Source of the DNA: Roseibium aggregatum
GTDB taxonomy: Bacteria > Pseudomonadota > Alphaproteobacteria > Rhizobiales > Stappiaceae
NCBI RefSeq assembly: GCF_014692675.1
Contig: NZ_JABFCZ010000010.1
Coordinates: 124,001-188,000 of the forward strand
Direction of reading: 5' to 3'
Length of the DNA stretch: 64,000 bases
Made by a program: the position numbers and the translations under genes. The notes under the pieces are model-generated. The model was not told the DNA's origin. It saw nothing but the letters and a program-made list of their open reading frames with translations, and did no database searches. Of the stretch, positions 34,677-43,374 are shown piece after piece; position 1 is the first letter of the stretch; the number at the start of each line of letters is the position of its first letter.

Positions 34677-36188
34677 TTGACTGCAGCCGAGGGCAAACCA
34701 GAAAAGATCCGCTGCGATGCTTGTCCGGTCATGTGCTACATCGCCGACGGCCGGTCCGGCGCCTGCGACCGCTATGCCAATGACAACGGCCAGCTTGTCC
34801 GCCTCGACCCGCTGACGATTCTTGAAAAGACCGAAGCCGCCGGCGGCGAGATCGTCCCCTTCCTGGACAAGGAATGGGACGGCGACATCCTGCCCCCGAC
34901 CGACGGTTTCGTGACCGCCATCGGCGCCGGTACCACCTATCCCGACTACAAGCCCGCCCCGTTCATCGTCTCTTCCGAAGTCGATGGCGTGGACATGATC
35001 ACCGTGGTGACGGAAGGGATCTTCAGCTACTGCGGCGTGAAACTGAAGATCGATACCGACCGGCATCTAGGGGTGGAATGTTCCCCCGTTCGGGCCGAGG
35101 GCGAGGTCATCGGTCACGTGACCACCTCCGAATACGGCAGCCAGATGCTCTCGCTCGGCGGCGTGCATCACCTGACCGGCGGTTCCAAGAAGGAAGGCCG
35201 TGTCACCTGCTCCGCCATGCTGGCGCTGTGCAACGGCGAGGAAGTCGACCTTACGATCGACAATGGCGTTGAGCTCAAGGTCCAGGCGGGTCAGCCGCCG
35301 GTCATCAACGGCGAACGGGAAGAGCGCATGCGGGTTGGCTGCGGGTCAGCCACCGTCGGCATGTTCGCCGCCCAGTGGAAGGGCCTCGTCGACGAGGTGG
35401 TGGTGGTCGACGACCACATCACCGGCGTCATGTCAGAGCACCAGGCCGGCAAGGTCATCGGCTGGGAGCCGACCGGCATCAAGATCAACGGCCGCCGCTC
35501 CACGCCCGGCCGCTATTTCCAGGTCGCCGAACCAGGCACCGGCTGGGGCGGAACCAACCTGCAGGATCCGCTTGGCATCATCGGCAAGTTCAATCCGAAG
35601 GACGCCAGGCCGGGATTGTCGATGCTGATGGTATCCACCACCGGCGAACATTCCGCCTATTACGAACTCGATGAAAACCTGGTCCCGGTTCAAAAGGACA
35701 TGCCGGAGCGGCTCCAGCCTTCCGTCAAGCGGATCGAGGAAAACTGTGAGCCGGCCCTGACCTCGGTCCTGTTCATGGCAGGCGCCGGCGGCTCCCTGCG
35801 CTCCGGCGTGACCGAACACCCGGTCGGGCTGACCCGCTCGGTCCAGAATTCGCTGACCTATGTGAGCTGCGGCGGTGCGCCGGTCTATATCTGGCCGGGC
35901 GGCGGCATCACCTTCATGGCCGATGTCACCCGCATGCCGAAAAACGCCTTCGGCTATGTGCCCACCCCTGCCCTCGTCGCCCCGATCGAATTCACCATGC
36001 GGGCGGACGATTACCGGGCGCTCGGCGGGCATATGGACTACGTCATGCCGTTGGCCGAAGCCCTGTCCGGCAAGACCGGGCGGCAGAATGACCACATCCT
36101 GAAAGGCCGCCGCGGCGTGTCGTCTCCGGGTGACAATCCCTGGCCGACCGGCCCCGGCAACTATCCCTGGAAAAAGGGTGCCAGATGA
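34677..36188 (+). CDS. 6-hydroxynicotinate reductase-like iron-sulfur protein
   Basis: A 503-aa protein resembling proteins annotated as 6-hydroxynicotinate reductase, the ferredoxin-dependent ring reductase of clostridial nicotinate fermentation. The N-terminus has a four-cysteine cluster motif, CDACPVMC then GACDRY (Cys 13, 16, 20, 30), fit for a 4Fe-4S cluster. Further conserved-looking cysteines occur in SYCGVK, VECSPV, VTCSAM, VGCGSAT and VSCGGAP. LRSGVTEHPVG (about 374-384) contains S-G-V-T, similar to covalent flavin sites. The family enzyme of Eubacterium barkeri is reported to carry covalent flavin plus several Fe-S clusters. The TTG start is supported by GAGGAG at 34663-34668. It overlaps the UPF0280 gene by 4 bp. 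The true substrate in this aerobe-like context is unknown. Confidence 0.8.
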   Translation: MTAAEGKPEKIRCDACPVMCYIADGRSGACDRYANDNGQLVRLDPLTILEKTEAAGGEIVPFLDKEWDGDILPPTDGFVTAIGAGTTYPDYKPAPFIVSSEVDGVDMITVVTEGIFSYCGVKLKIDTDRHLGVECSPVRAEGEVIGHVTTSEYGSQMLSLGGVHHLTGGSKKEGRVTCSAMLALCNGEEVDLTIDNGVELKVQAGQPPVINGEREERMRVGCGSATVGMFAAQWKGLVDEVVVVDDHITGVMSEHQAGKVIGWEPTGIKINGRRSTPGRYFQVAEPGTGWGGTNLQDPLGIIGKFNPKDARPGLSMLMVSTTGEHSAYYELDENLVPVQKDMPERLQPSVKRIEENCEPALTSVLFMAGAGGSLRSGVTEHPVGLTRSVQNSLTYVSCGGAPVYIWPGGGITFMADVTRMPKNAFGYVPTPALVAPIEFTMRADDYRALGGHMDYVMPLAEALSGKTGRQNDHILKGRRGVSSPGDNPWPTGPGNYPWKKGAR

Positions 36189-37087
36189 CAAAGCGGGCCT
36201 GGTCAGAAACGGTATCGGCAAAGCTGCTTCCGGACGGACGCCGGCTGCATCTGCAGCACGGCCCGATCGATCTGATTATCGAGGCCTGCGGCGAAGATCG
36301 CGAAAAGGCCAGAGCCTATGACCAGGCCCTCGCCGCCTTTGAAACCGTCCTGGCGGATCTGGTGAGCGAACTTCCGCGCCTGCGCTCAGTAACCGGACCG
36401 GTTCCGCAGGGCGAGATTGCCCGGGTCATGTGGGCCGCGACCGCCGCCTTCGCCCCGGAATTCATTACCCCGATGGCGGCTGTCGCCGGAAGTGTCGCCG
36501 ACCACATCCTGAAGCGGATGATCGCGGGACGTGCCCTCACCCGGGCCTATGTCAACAACGGCGGCGACATTGCCCTTCATCTGGCGGAAGGCACGTTCCG
36601 GATCGGCATTTGCGACGATCCGGTCACCGGCCGCGCCGGTGGCTTCGTTCAGATCAGACCGGAAGACAGGATCGGCGGCATCGCCACAAGCGGATGGAGG
36701 GGACGGTCGCATTCTCTCGGCATCGCCGACGCGGTGACCGTGCTGGCGGAAACGGCTGCTCAAGCCGATGCGGCTGCGACCATGATCGCCAACAGGGTCG
36801 ACCTGCCCGGTTCAGAGAAAATCGCACGGGAAGCGGCCTCCGAGCTCTCACCGGATACGGATCTCGGCGACCGGCCGGTGACCACCGACGTCGGCGACCT
36901 CTCGATGAGCGAAATCCATGCAGCCCTGGCAAGCGGCGAACAGGCGGCGCAGGCCTATCTGTCGCGCGGCCTGTTCAAGGCAGCCTATCTGTCCCTTGCC
37001 GGCGAACGGCGGATCGTAGCCGCTCCCGGCGCCGAGCATCTCAATCAGAACGCAATAACAAACATTAGGGAGGCCGCCTGTGCCTGA
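36185..37087 (+). CDS. UPF0280 family protein (ApbE-like fold)
   Basis: A 300-aa protein of the UPF0280 family, distantly related to ApbE FAD:protein FMN transferases. Recognisable parts are ITPMAAVAGSVADHILKRM (about 98-116), AYVNNGGDIALHL (about 118-130), and GIATSGWRGRSHSLGIADAVTVLA (about 163-186), which parallel the ApbE NGGD and SLGxADA motifs. No signal peptide is present, so it acts in the cytoplasm. The ATG overlaps the preceding Fe-S reductase-like gene. Because the clostridial homologue of that reductase has covalent flavin, this protein is a candidate flavin-attaching enzyme. That role is inference. Confidence 0.85.
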   Translation: MTKRAWSETVSAKLLPDGRRLHLQHGPIDLIIEACGEDREKARAYDQALAAFETVLADLVSELPRLRSVTGPVPQGEIARVMWAATAAFAPEFITPMAAVAGSVADHILKRMIAGRALTRAYVNNGGDIALHLAEGTFRIGICDDPVTGRAGGFVQIRPEDRIGGIATSGWRGRSHSLGIADAVTVLAETAAQADAAATMIANRVDLPGSEKIAREAASELSPDTDLGDRPVTTDVGDLSMSEIHAALASGEQAAQAYLSRGLFKAAYLSLAGERRIVAAPGAEHLNQNAITNIREAACA

Positions 37088-37664
37088 ACCAGTCGTGCGC
37101 AAGACCGCGCTCATCGTCGAGGAAATCTTTCACGAAGGCGGCCCCGTGGCCGACAAGCCCCTGCGCCGCGCGGCCATGCTCTGTGTCATCAAGAACCCCT
37201 TTGCCGGGGCTTACGTGGAAGACATCGCGGGCTTCATGGACGACCTGAAGCCGCTCGGCGTCGATATGGCCCGCAAGCTGGTCGATGCGCTCGGCGGCGA
37301 CGCAAGCGTCGTCGAGGGCTACGGCAAGGGCGCGATCATCGGCACCGCCGGCGAACTGGAACACGGCGCCCTGTGGCATGTGCCCGGCGGCTATTCCATG
37401 CGCGAAATCCTGCCCGCCTCCAACGCCATCGTTCCCTCCACCAAGAAGATCGGCGGACCGGGAACCCGGCTGGACGTGCCGGTCACCCACTGCAATGCGT
37501 CCTATGTCCGCTCCCACTTCGACGCCATGGAGGTCGGGCTCGCCGACGGGCCGAAGGCGGACGAGATGATGGTCGTCCTGGTGATGACCACCGGCCCCCG
37601 CATCCATGCCCGGGTCGGCGGGCTGAAAGCCTCTGAAATCAAGGGGGAAGACGGCCTGCGATGA
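37080..37664 (+). CDS. Amino acid synthesis family protein (DUF1185), first paralogue
   Basis: A 194-aa DUF1185/AA_synth protein. It carries VEGYGKGAIIGTAGELEHG (about 80-98), VPSTKKIGGPGTRLDVPV (about 120-137) and YVRSHFDAMEVGLADGPKADE. The family name is historical and its reaction is unsettled. The GTG start overlaps the UPF0280 stop by 8 bp and follows AGGGAGG at good spacing. It is followed by a second copy overlapping its own stop. The strict conservation of lysine, histidine and glycine positions between the copies suggests an enzyme. Placement between a ring reductase-like protein and a Rieske oxygenase suggests an intermediate of the same pathway as substrate. Confidence 0.88.
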   Translation: MPEPVVRKTALIVEEIFHEGGPVADKPLRRAAMLCVIKNPFAGAYVEDIAGFMDDLKPLGVDMARKLVDALGGDASVVEGYGKGAIIGTAGELEHGALWHVPGGYSMREILPASNAIVPSTKKIGGPGTRLDVPVTHCNASYVRSHFDAMEVGLADGPKADEMMVVLVMTTGPRIHARVGGLKASEIKGEDGLR

Positions 37665-38245
37665 CCGCCCGGATCCGCAAACTCGTGACCGTCATGGAAG
37701 CCGTCGAGCGGGAGGCCGGCCAGGTCGTCTCGCCCCCGGCCGTGCGGGTTTGCTGTGCCGCCCTCATCGCCAATCCGTTCGTAGGGCGCTACGCGGAAGA
37801 CCTTTCCGAACTGATCGAGATCGGTGCGGAAATGGGATCGCTCCTGGCCCGGCGCTGCCTCGACCTGAGCGGGCTCAAGCCGGACGCCATCCAGAGTTTC
37901 GGCAAGGCGGCCATGGTCGGCGAGGCCGGGGAGATCGAACACGCAGCCGCCGCTCTGCATCCATCCATGGGTGCACCGCTCAGAGAGGTTCTCGGCGGCG
38001 GCAAGGCGCTGGTGCCGTCATCGAAGAAGATGGGCGGTCCCGGCGACACGCTGGACGTGCCGCTCGGCCACAAGGACGCGGCTTATGTGCGTTCCCATTT
38101 CGACGGCATGTCGGTCCGTATTTCCGACGGTCCGCGCGCCAATGAAATTCTGATTGCGATTGCCCTTGCCCCCACGGGCCGCCCGCTGCCGCGGGTCGGC
38201 GGGCTGACGCATGATGAAGTCACCGGAATCGATGGATTGCGATAG
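37661..38245 (+). CDS. Amino acid synthesis family protein (DUF1185), second paralogue
   Basis: A 194-aa protein of the same length as its upstream neighbour and clearly paralogous. Shared elements are FGKAAMVGEAGEIEHAAA, VPSSKKMGGPGDTLDVPLGH, YVRSHFDGM and RVGGLTHDEVTGIDGLR. The first copy has GALWHVPGG where this one has AALHPSMG, so the region after EHAA/EHGA differs most and may set substrate or subunit role. The start codon overlaps the stop of the first copy (ATGA). The two may form a hetero-oligomer. No signal peptide or membrane segment is seen. Confidence 0.88.
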   Translation: MTARIRKLVTVMEAVEREAGQVVSPPAVRVCCAALIANPFVGRYAEDLSELIEIGAEMGSLLARRCLDLSGLKPDAIQSFGKAAMVGEAGEIEHAAAALHPSMGAPLREVLGGGKALVPSSKKMGGPGDTLDVPLGHKDAAYVRSHFDGMSVRISDGPRANEILIAIALAPTGRPLPRVGGLTHDEVTGIDGLR

Positions 38246-38267
38246 ATAAGCAGGAGGGAGAAGGGTC

Positions 38268-39335
38268 ATGGAATTCGTTCGAAACGCCTGGTACGTCGCC
38301 GGTTGGTCCTCCGAGATCGACCAGGAACTGCGCCGCTTCACGATCCTCAACGAGCATATCGTGATGTACCGCAAGTCGGACGGGTCGGTGGCGGCCCTCG
38401 AGGACCGTTGCCCCCACCGCCTGCTGCCGCTGTCCCAGGGCAAGCGTATCGGCGACGACATCCAGTGCGGCTATCACGGCATGACCTTCGACTGCGACGG
38501 CAAATGCGTGCGCATTCCCGGCCAGAGCAATCTCCCCTCCTCCGCTTACGTGGATGCCTATCCGGTCCATGAACGCCATGACATCGTCTGGATCTGGATG
38601 GGAGAAAAGGAAAAGGCCGATCCGGGCGAGATCTTCGACATGCCGGAATTCGACGACCCGAAATGGGCCGCACACCAGGGCGATGCGCTGCATCTGAAGT
38701 CGAACTACCTCAATGTCGCTGAAAACCTGGTCGACCCGGCCCATGTGAGCTTCGTCCATCCGACCACGCTCGGAAACGCGGCGTCGGAGAATGTTCCGGT
38801 TCACGTGTCGACCGAGGGCAAGGCCATCGTCGCCTGGCGCTGGATCCGGGATGCGGAACCGATCGGCTTTTTCAAGAAATTCGGCGGCTTCACCGAGAAC
38901 GTCGACCGCTGGCACTATTATTACCTCTACACGCCGTGCACGGCGGTGATCGATTTCGGCAGCGCGCTGACCAGGGACAATCTCGCGGAAGAGGACCGCA
39001 ACAAGGGCAACCGCATCTTCGCCCTGCATTTCATGACTCCGGTCACCGAGAGCTACACCATCGACCGCTGGATGCACATCCGCAACACGGCGATCGACGA
39101 CGAAACCGCGTCCGAAAGCATGGACGCCATGTTCCGGATGGCCTTCCAGGAAGACAAGGCGATCCTTGAATCCATCCAGCTTGAGGAAGATCGTCCCGCA
39201 AAACGCCGCCCCATCCGCATCGCCATCGACAAGGGCCCGATGGTTTACCGCAAGCGCATCAGCGAACTGATCGAGCAGGAAAGAACCCAGGACGTTGCGT
39301 CGAATCCGACCCCGGCCTACGTCTATCATGACTGA
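38268..39335 (+). CDS. Rieske aromatic ring-hydroxylating oxygenase, alpha subunit
   Basis: A 355-aa Rieske non-heme iron oxygenase of the VanA/TsaM-like monooxygenase branch. The Rieske centre is CPHRLLPLSQGK with QCGYHGMTFDCDG (C-x-H and C-x2-H, about 45-75). The iron site includes ENLVDPAHVSFVHP (about 155). Such enzymes hydroxylate or demethylate ring substrates with electrons from a reductase. No reductase gene is adjacent, so the ferredoxin-NADP reductase at 33.7 kb or the VanB-like protein at 47.1 kb could serve. An AGGAGGGAG ribosome binding site precedes the ATG. It lies 22 bp after the second DUF1185 gene and is probably in the same transcript. Confidence 0.9.
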   Translation: MEFVRNAWYVAGWSSEIDQELRRFTILNEHIVMYRKSDGSVAALEDRCPHRLLPLSQGKRIGDDIQCGYHGMTFDCDGKCVRIPGQSNLPSSAYVDAYPVHERHDIVWIWMGEKEKADPGEIFDMPEFDDPKWAAHQGDALHLKSNYLNVAENLVDPAHVSFVHPTTLGNAASENVPVHVSTEGKAIVAWRWIRDAEPIGFFKKFGGFTENVDRWHYYYLYTPCTAVIDFGSALTRDNLAEEDRNKGNRIFALHFMTPVTESYTIDRWMHIRNTAIDDETASESMDAMFRMAFQEDKAILESIQLEEDRPAKRRPIRIAIDKGPMVYRKRISELIEQERTQDVASNPTPAYVYHD

Positions 39336-39437
39336 GCCGGACAAGAGACCGGGCAAACCGGCACCGGATCGAACCGAACAACAGATAAAGAACGGCCGAA
39401 AAGGCTGTCGTAATCACCGACCAGAATGAGGGAAAAC

Positions 39438-40640
39438 ATGAAGCATCTGAAGACACTGGTGGCAGCGGCCACCGCTCTCCTGACCGTTGCGGGTTCGGCG
39501 CATGCCGCAGACCCCATCAAGATCGGCGAGATCAACCACTACAAGCGTCTTGCGGCCTTTGCCGAGCCCTACAAGAAGGGCATCGAACTGGCGCTTGGTG
39601 AAATCAACGGCGCCGGCGGCGTGCTGGGCCGTCCGCTGGAATTCATCTTCCGCGACGACAACGGCAAGCCGGGCGACGCGGTGAAAATCGCCGAGGAACT
39701 CATGACCCGCGACGGCGCCGTCATGCTGACCGGCACGATCCTCTCCAACGTCGGCCTCGCGATCTCCTCGCTCGCCGGTGAGAAGGGCTATATCTATCTC
39801 GCCGCAGAACCGCTGGCCGATGCCATCGTCTGGGAGTCCGGCAACGCCTACACCTTCCGCCTGCGCACCTCCACCTACGTGCAAGCCGCCATGCTGGCCG
39901 AGGAAGCTGCCAAGACGGATGCGATCCGCTACGCCACCATCGCGCCGAACTACGCCTACGGCACGGCCGCCGTCGCAGCCTTCAAGGAAAACCTGAAGAA
40001 GCTGAAGCCGGAAGTCGAATTCGTCACCGAACAGTGGCCGGCCCTGTTCAAGATCGATGCGGGCGCGGAAGTCCAGGCCATCGAGGCCGCCAAGCCCGAC
40101 GCGATCTACAACGTGACCTTCGGCACCGACCTGCAGAAATTCGTCCGTGAAGGCAACACCCGCGGTCTCTTCGACGGCCGCAAGGTCTACGGCCTGCTCA
40201 CCGGCGAGCCGGAATATCTCGACCCGCTCGGCGACGAGGCACCGGAAGGCTGGTTCGTCACCGGTTATCCCTGGTACGGCTTCACCGAAGGTCCGTCCAA
40301 GGCTTTCGTCGATGCCTATATCGCCGCCTATCCGGATGAAACGCCGAAGATCGGCTCTCTCGTCGGCTACATGACCGTCCAGAGCATCGCCGCCGCGCTT
40401 GAAAAGGCCGGCTCCACCGACACCAAGGCCCTGCTCGCCGCGTTCAAGGACCTGAAGGTCGACACGCCGATGGGTGAGATCACCTATCGCGGCCTCGACC
40501 ACCAGTCCACCATGGGCGCCTATGTCGGCACCACCGCCGTCAAGGACGGCAAGGGCGTGATGGTCGACTGGGAATACAAGAACCCGGTCCCCTACATGCC
40601 GAGCGACGAGGAAATCAAGAAGATGCGCCCGGCCGAGTAA
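39438..40640 (+). CDS. Branched-chain-type ABC transporter substrate-binding protein
   Basis: Periplasmic type I binding protein of 400 aa with a signal peptide (MKHLKTLVAAATALLTVAGSAHA). The mature protein begins DPIKIGEINHYKRLAAFAEP and shows GIELALGEINGAGGVLGRPL and RDDNGKPGDAVKIAEELMTRD, typical of the LivJ-like/HAAT family. These proteins also bind aromatic acids, amides and other small organic acids. An ATG at 39426 lies 12 bp upstream, but GAGGGAA directly before 39438 and the signal peptide favour the latter. A strong hairpin separates it from the fused permease gene. It probably imports the substrate of the flanking catabolic genes. Confidence 0.9.
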   Translation: MKHLKTLVAAATALLTVAGSAHAADPIKIGEINHYKRLAAFAEPYKKGIELALGEINGAGGVLGRPLEFIFRDDNGKPGDAVKIAEELMTRDGAVMLTGTILSNVGLAISSLAGEKGYIYLAAEPLADAIVWESGNAYTFRLRTSTYVQAAMLAEEAAKTDAIRYATIAPNYAYGTAAVAAFKENLKKLKPEVEFVTEQWPALFKIDAGAEVQAIEAAKPDAIYNVTFGTDLQKFVREGNTRGLFDGRKVYGLLTGEPEYLDPLGDEAPEGWFVTGYPWYGFTEGPSKAFVDAYIAAYPDETPKIGSLVGYMTVQSIAAALEKAGSTDTKALLAAFKDLKVDTPMGEITYRGLDHQSTMGAYVGTTAVKDGKGVMVDWEYKNPVPYMPSDEEIKKMRPAE

Positions 40641-40668
40641 GCCGAAGCGTATCCTCTCTTCGTTCAAC

Positions 40669-40703
40669 GTCCGCCGCGCGCAATCCACCCGCGCGCGGCG
40701 GAC
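40669..40703 (+). terminator. Strong intercistronic hairpin after binding protein
   Basis: A perfect 13-bp GC stem (GTCCGCCGCGCGC / GCGCGCGGCGGAC) with a 9-nt loop lies 28 bp after the binding-protein stop, with a CTTTTT run some 15 bp beyond. It probably reduces read-through into the permease gene or stabilises the upstream mRNA. Confidence 0.75.
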
Positions 40704-40741
40704 ACGGGCCTCCCTTTTTGGTTTCGGATAGATAGATCGTC

Positions 40742-42604
40742 ATGGGTCTTTTTGTGGCACAGCTCCTGACGGGGCTTGCAAACGCGGCAGCACTGTTTCT
40801 CGTTGCCTCCGGGCTGTCGCTGATTTTCGGCGTCACGCGGATCGTGAACTTCGCCCACGGATCGCTCTATATGCTCGGTGCGTATTTCGGCGTGACGCTG
40901 ATGCACATGCTCCCGGGCGTCTTCGGCTTCTGGGGCTCGATCCTGCTGTCGGGCCTGATTGTTGGCCTGATCGGCATCGTTATCGAAATATGCGTCTTGA
41001 GGCCGGTCTACCGCGCACCGGAACTGTTCCAGCTCGTGGCTACCTTCGGCGTTATTCTCGTGATCCAGGATCTCACCCTGATGATCTGGGGCGCGGAAGA
41101 CCAGCTCGGTCCGCGCGCGCCCGGCCTGAAATCCGTGGTGCGCATCCTGGGCGAGCCGGTGCCGCAATATGATCTGGCTCTCATTGCGATCACACCGGTC
41201 ATTCTGCTCGGATTGTGGTGGCTGATCGCCAAAACGCGCGTCGGCATTCTCGTGCGTGCTGCGACCCAGGACCGGGAAATGGTCGGCGCGCTCGGCGTCA
41301 ACCAGTCCTGGCTCTTTACCGGCGTCTTCTTCCTCGGCTCGATGCTTGCCGGTCTCGGCGGCGCGATCCAGCTGCCCAAGGGCGGCGCGGATCTGCTGAT
41401 GGATCTGAACATCATCGCCGCCGTCTTCGTCGTCGTGGTCATCGGCGGCATGGGATCCATCCCCGGCGCCTTCGTGGCCGCGGTCCTGATTTCCGTGCTC
41501 AATGTGTTCGGCGTGTCCTACCTGCCCCAGAGCACTCTGGTGCTGATGTATGTGGTCATGGCCGTCGTCCTTCTGGTCCGCCCCTACGGCCTGTTCGGCC
41601 GGGAGGAAAAGGCGGGCGAACACGGACAGGTGGGCGAGCCGGAGCGGCCGATCCGCCCGGCAGGCATGCGCGGCCGGATGCTTGTCGCCGCCCTGCTTGC
41701 GGCGCTGGCGCTGGTTCCGCTATTCGGCGGCAACTTCACCCAGGTGCTGATCACAGACATTCTCATCTTCTGTCTGTTCGCCGCCTCCCTGCAATTCATG
41801 CTGAGCACCGGCGGCCTGGTCAGTTTCGGACATGCGGCCTATTTCGGCGGCGGCGCCTATGCCGCGGCCCTGCTGGTCACCTACGCCGGCAGCCCGATGG
41901 AACTCGCCTTCCTGTTCGCCCCGCTCGCCGCCGGTCTGCTCGCCATCATCTTCGGCTGGTTCTGCATTCGTCTGAGCGGCGTCTATTTCGCCATGCTGAC
42001 GCTTGCCTTCAGCCAGCTCGTCTGGTCGCTGGTGTTCCAGTGGTACGACGTCACCGGCGGCGACGACGGCCTGGTCAACATCTGGCCGGCCGAATGGCTG
42101 TCCGGCACCACGGCCTTTTACTATTTCACCCTGATCGTCGGCGTCGGCGGCATCATCCTGCTGCGCCACCTGACCCACGCGCCTCTCGGCTACACGCTGC
42201 GCGCGACCCGCGACAGCGCCCGCCAGGCGGAAGCGACCGGCATCAACGTCAAGCGTGTCCAGTGGGTGGCTTTCGCAACCGCAGGCGCCATGGCCGGTCT
42301 TGCGGGCGGCTTGTTCGTCTTCTCCAAGGGCTCGATCTTTCCCAACGAACTGGAGATCGGCAAGAGCTTCGATGCGCTGATCGTGGTGTTCCTGGGCGGC
42401 GTCAAGACCCTGTCCGGCGGCGTGGTCGGAGCGGCCTTCATGGAAAGCGCGAAGGACTGGCTGACCCGCCTGGAATACTGGCGCCTTGTGCTCGGCCTCG
42501 TGATCATCGGCGTCGTCATCATCGCGCCCGACGGCATCGTGGGCACCCTGCGCAAGGTCAGCGAACGTGTCGGCCTGCGCCGGTCCGAGGAGTTCATGAA
42601 ATGA
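40742..42604 (+). CDS. Fused LivH-LivM ABC transporter permease
   Basis: A 620-aa inner-membrane protein in which the two permease subunits of a branched-chain-type importer are joined. The LivH-like half spans about 1-290 (FGVTRIVNFAHGSLYMLGAY, GGMGSIPGAFVAAVLI). A charged linker (REEKAGEHGQVGEPERPIRP) spans about 290-310. The LivM-like half spans about 315-615 (GLVSFGHAAYFGGGAYAA, LGGVKTLSGGVVGAAF). Fused forms occur in some HAAT operons, so one polypeptide supplies both membrane halves. Its stop overlaps the ATG of the ATPase gene. Confidence 0.92.
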   Translation: MGLFVAQLLTGLANAAALFLVASGLSLIFGVTRIVNFAHGSLYMLGAYFGVTLMHMLPGVFGFWGSILLSGLIVGLIGIVIEICVLRPVYRAPELFQLVATFGVILVIQDLTLMIWGAEDQLGPRAPGLKSVVRILGEPVPQYDLALIAITPVILLGLWWLIAKTRVGILVRAATQDREMVGALGVNQSWLFTGVFFLGSMLAGLGGAIQLPKGGADLLMDLNIIAAVFVVVVIGGMGSIPGAFVAAVLISVLNVFGVSYLPQSTLVLMYVVMAVVLLVRPYGLFGREEKAGEHGQVGEPERPIRPAGMRGRMLVAALLAALALVPLFGGNFTQVLITDILIFCLFAASLQFMLSTGGLVSFGHAAYFGGGAYAAALLVTYAGSPMELAFLFAPLAAGLLAIIFGWFCIRLSGVYFAMLTLAFSQLVWSLVFQWYDVTGGDDGLVNIWPAEWLSGTTAFYYFTLIVGVGGIILLRHLTHAPLGYTLRATRDSARQAEATGINVKRVQWVAFATAGAMAGLAGGLFVFSKGSIFPNELEIGKSFDALIVVFLGGVKTLSGGVVGAAFMESAKDWLTRLEYWRLVLGLVIIGVVIIAPDGIVGTLRKVSERVGLRRSEEFMK

Positions 42605-43374
42605 CGGCTGTTCTCAAGGTCGAAAACCTCGTCAAGACCTTCGGCGGCGTCAAGGCGGTCGCCGGTGTCAGCTTCGAAGTGGCTCCCGGTGAACTGAAGG
42701 CCCTGATCGGACCCAACGGTGCGGGCAAGTCGACGTGCTTCAACATGCTGATGGGGCAGTTGAAGCCCACGTCCGGCAAGGTCTATCTCAACGGCGAGAA
42801 CATCACCGGACGCCCGCCCCGGGACATCTGGCGGCGCGGCGTCGGCCGTACCTTCCAGATCACCGGCACCTATCAGAGCATGACTGTGGCGGAAAACGTG
42901 CAAATGGCGCTGATGTCCCATCACCGCAAGCTGTTCGCGGTCCGGCCCTATGCCTACAAGCTCTACCGGGACGAGGCGCTCGCCCTGCTCGACGTGGTCG
43001 GCATGGCCGATCAGGCGGACCGGGCCTGCGCCATTCTGGCCTATGGCGACCTGAAGCGGCTGGAGCTTGCCATTGCGCTTGCCAACGAGCCGACCCTTCT
43101 GCTCATGGACGAGCCCACCGCGGGCATGGCGCCCAGGGAGCGGATCAACCTGATGCAGCTGACCGCCGATATCGTCCGCGACCGCGGGGTGAGCGTGCTG
43201 TTCACCGAACACGACATGGACGTCGTCTTTGCCCATGCCCACCACATCATGGTGCTTAACCGGGGCGAACTGATCGCCGACGGTACGGCAAGCGAGGTGC
43301 GCAACAACCCGCAAGTCCAGGAAGTCTATCTCGGCGGCGGAACCCTCTACGAACAGGAGACGGCCGATGCTTGA
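42601..43374 (+). CDS. livG: ABC transporter ATP-binding protein (LivG type)
   Basis: Cytoplasmic ATPase subunit of 257 aa. Motifs are Walker A GPNGAGKST (about 38-46), the Q-loop region GVGRTFQIT, the signature AYGDLKRLELAIAL, Walker B LLLMDEPTAG and the H-loop FTEHDMDVV. The frame is open far upstream through the permease gene, but the ATG at 42601 overlaps the permease stop and gives standard LivG length. It overlaps the next ATPase gene by 8 bp. With the fused permease and the LivF-like partner it makes a complete importer. Confidence 0.92.
   Translation: MTAVLKVENLVKTFGGVKAVAGVSFEVAPGELKALIGPNGAGKSTCFNMLMGQLKPTSGKVYLNGENITGRPPRDIWRRGVGRTFQITGTYQSMTVAENVQMALMSHHRKLFAVRPYAYKLYRDEALALLDVVGMADQADRACAILAYGDLKRLELAIALANEPTLLLMDEPTAGMAPRERINLMQLTADIVRDRGVSVLFTEHDMDVVFAHAHHIMVLNRGELIADGTASEVRNNPQVQEVYLGGGTLYEQETADA

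Noticed and set aside
41215..42600. Long in-frame extension upstream of livG
   Set aside because: It overlaps the whole C-terminal half of the fused permease and has no transporter-like sequence. The ATG at 42601 overlaps the permease stop and gives the normal LivG length.
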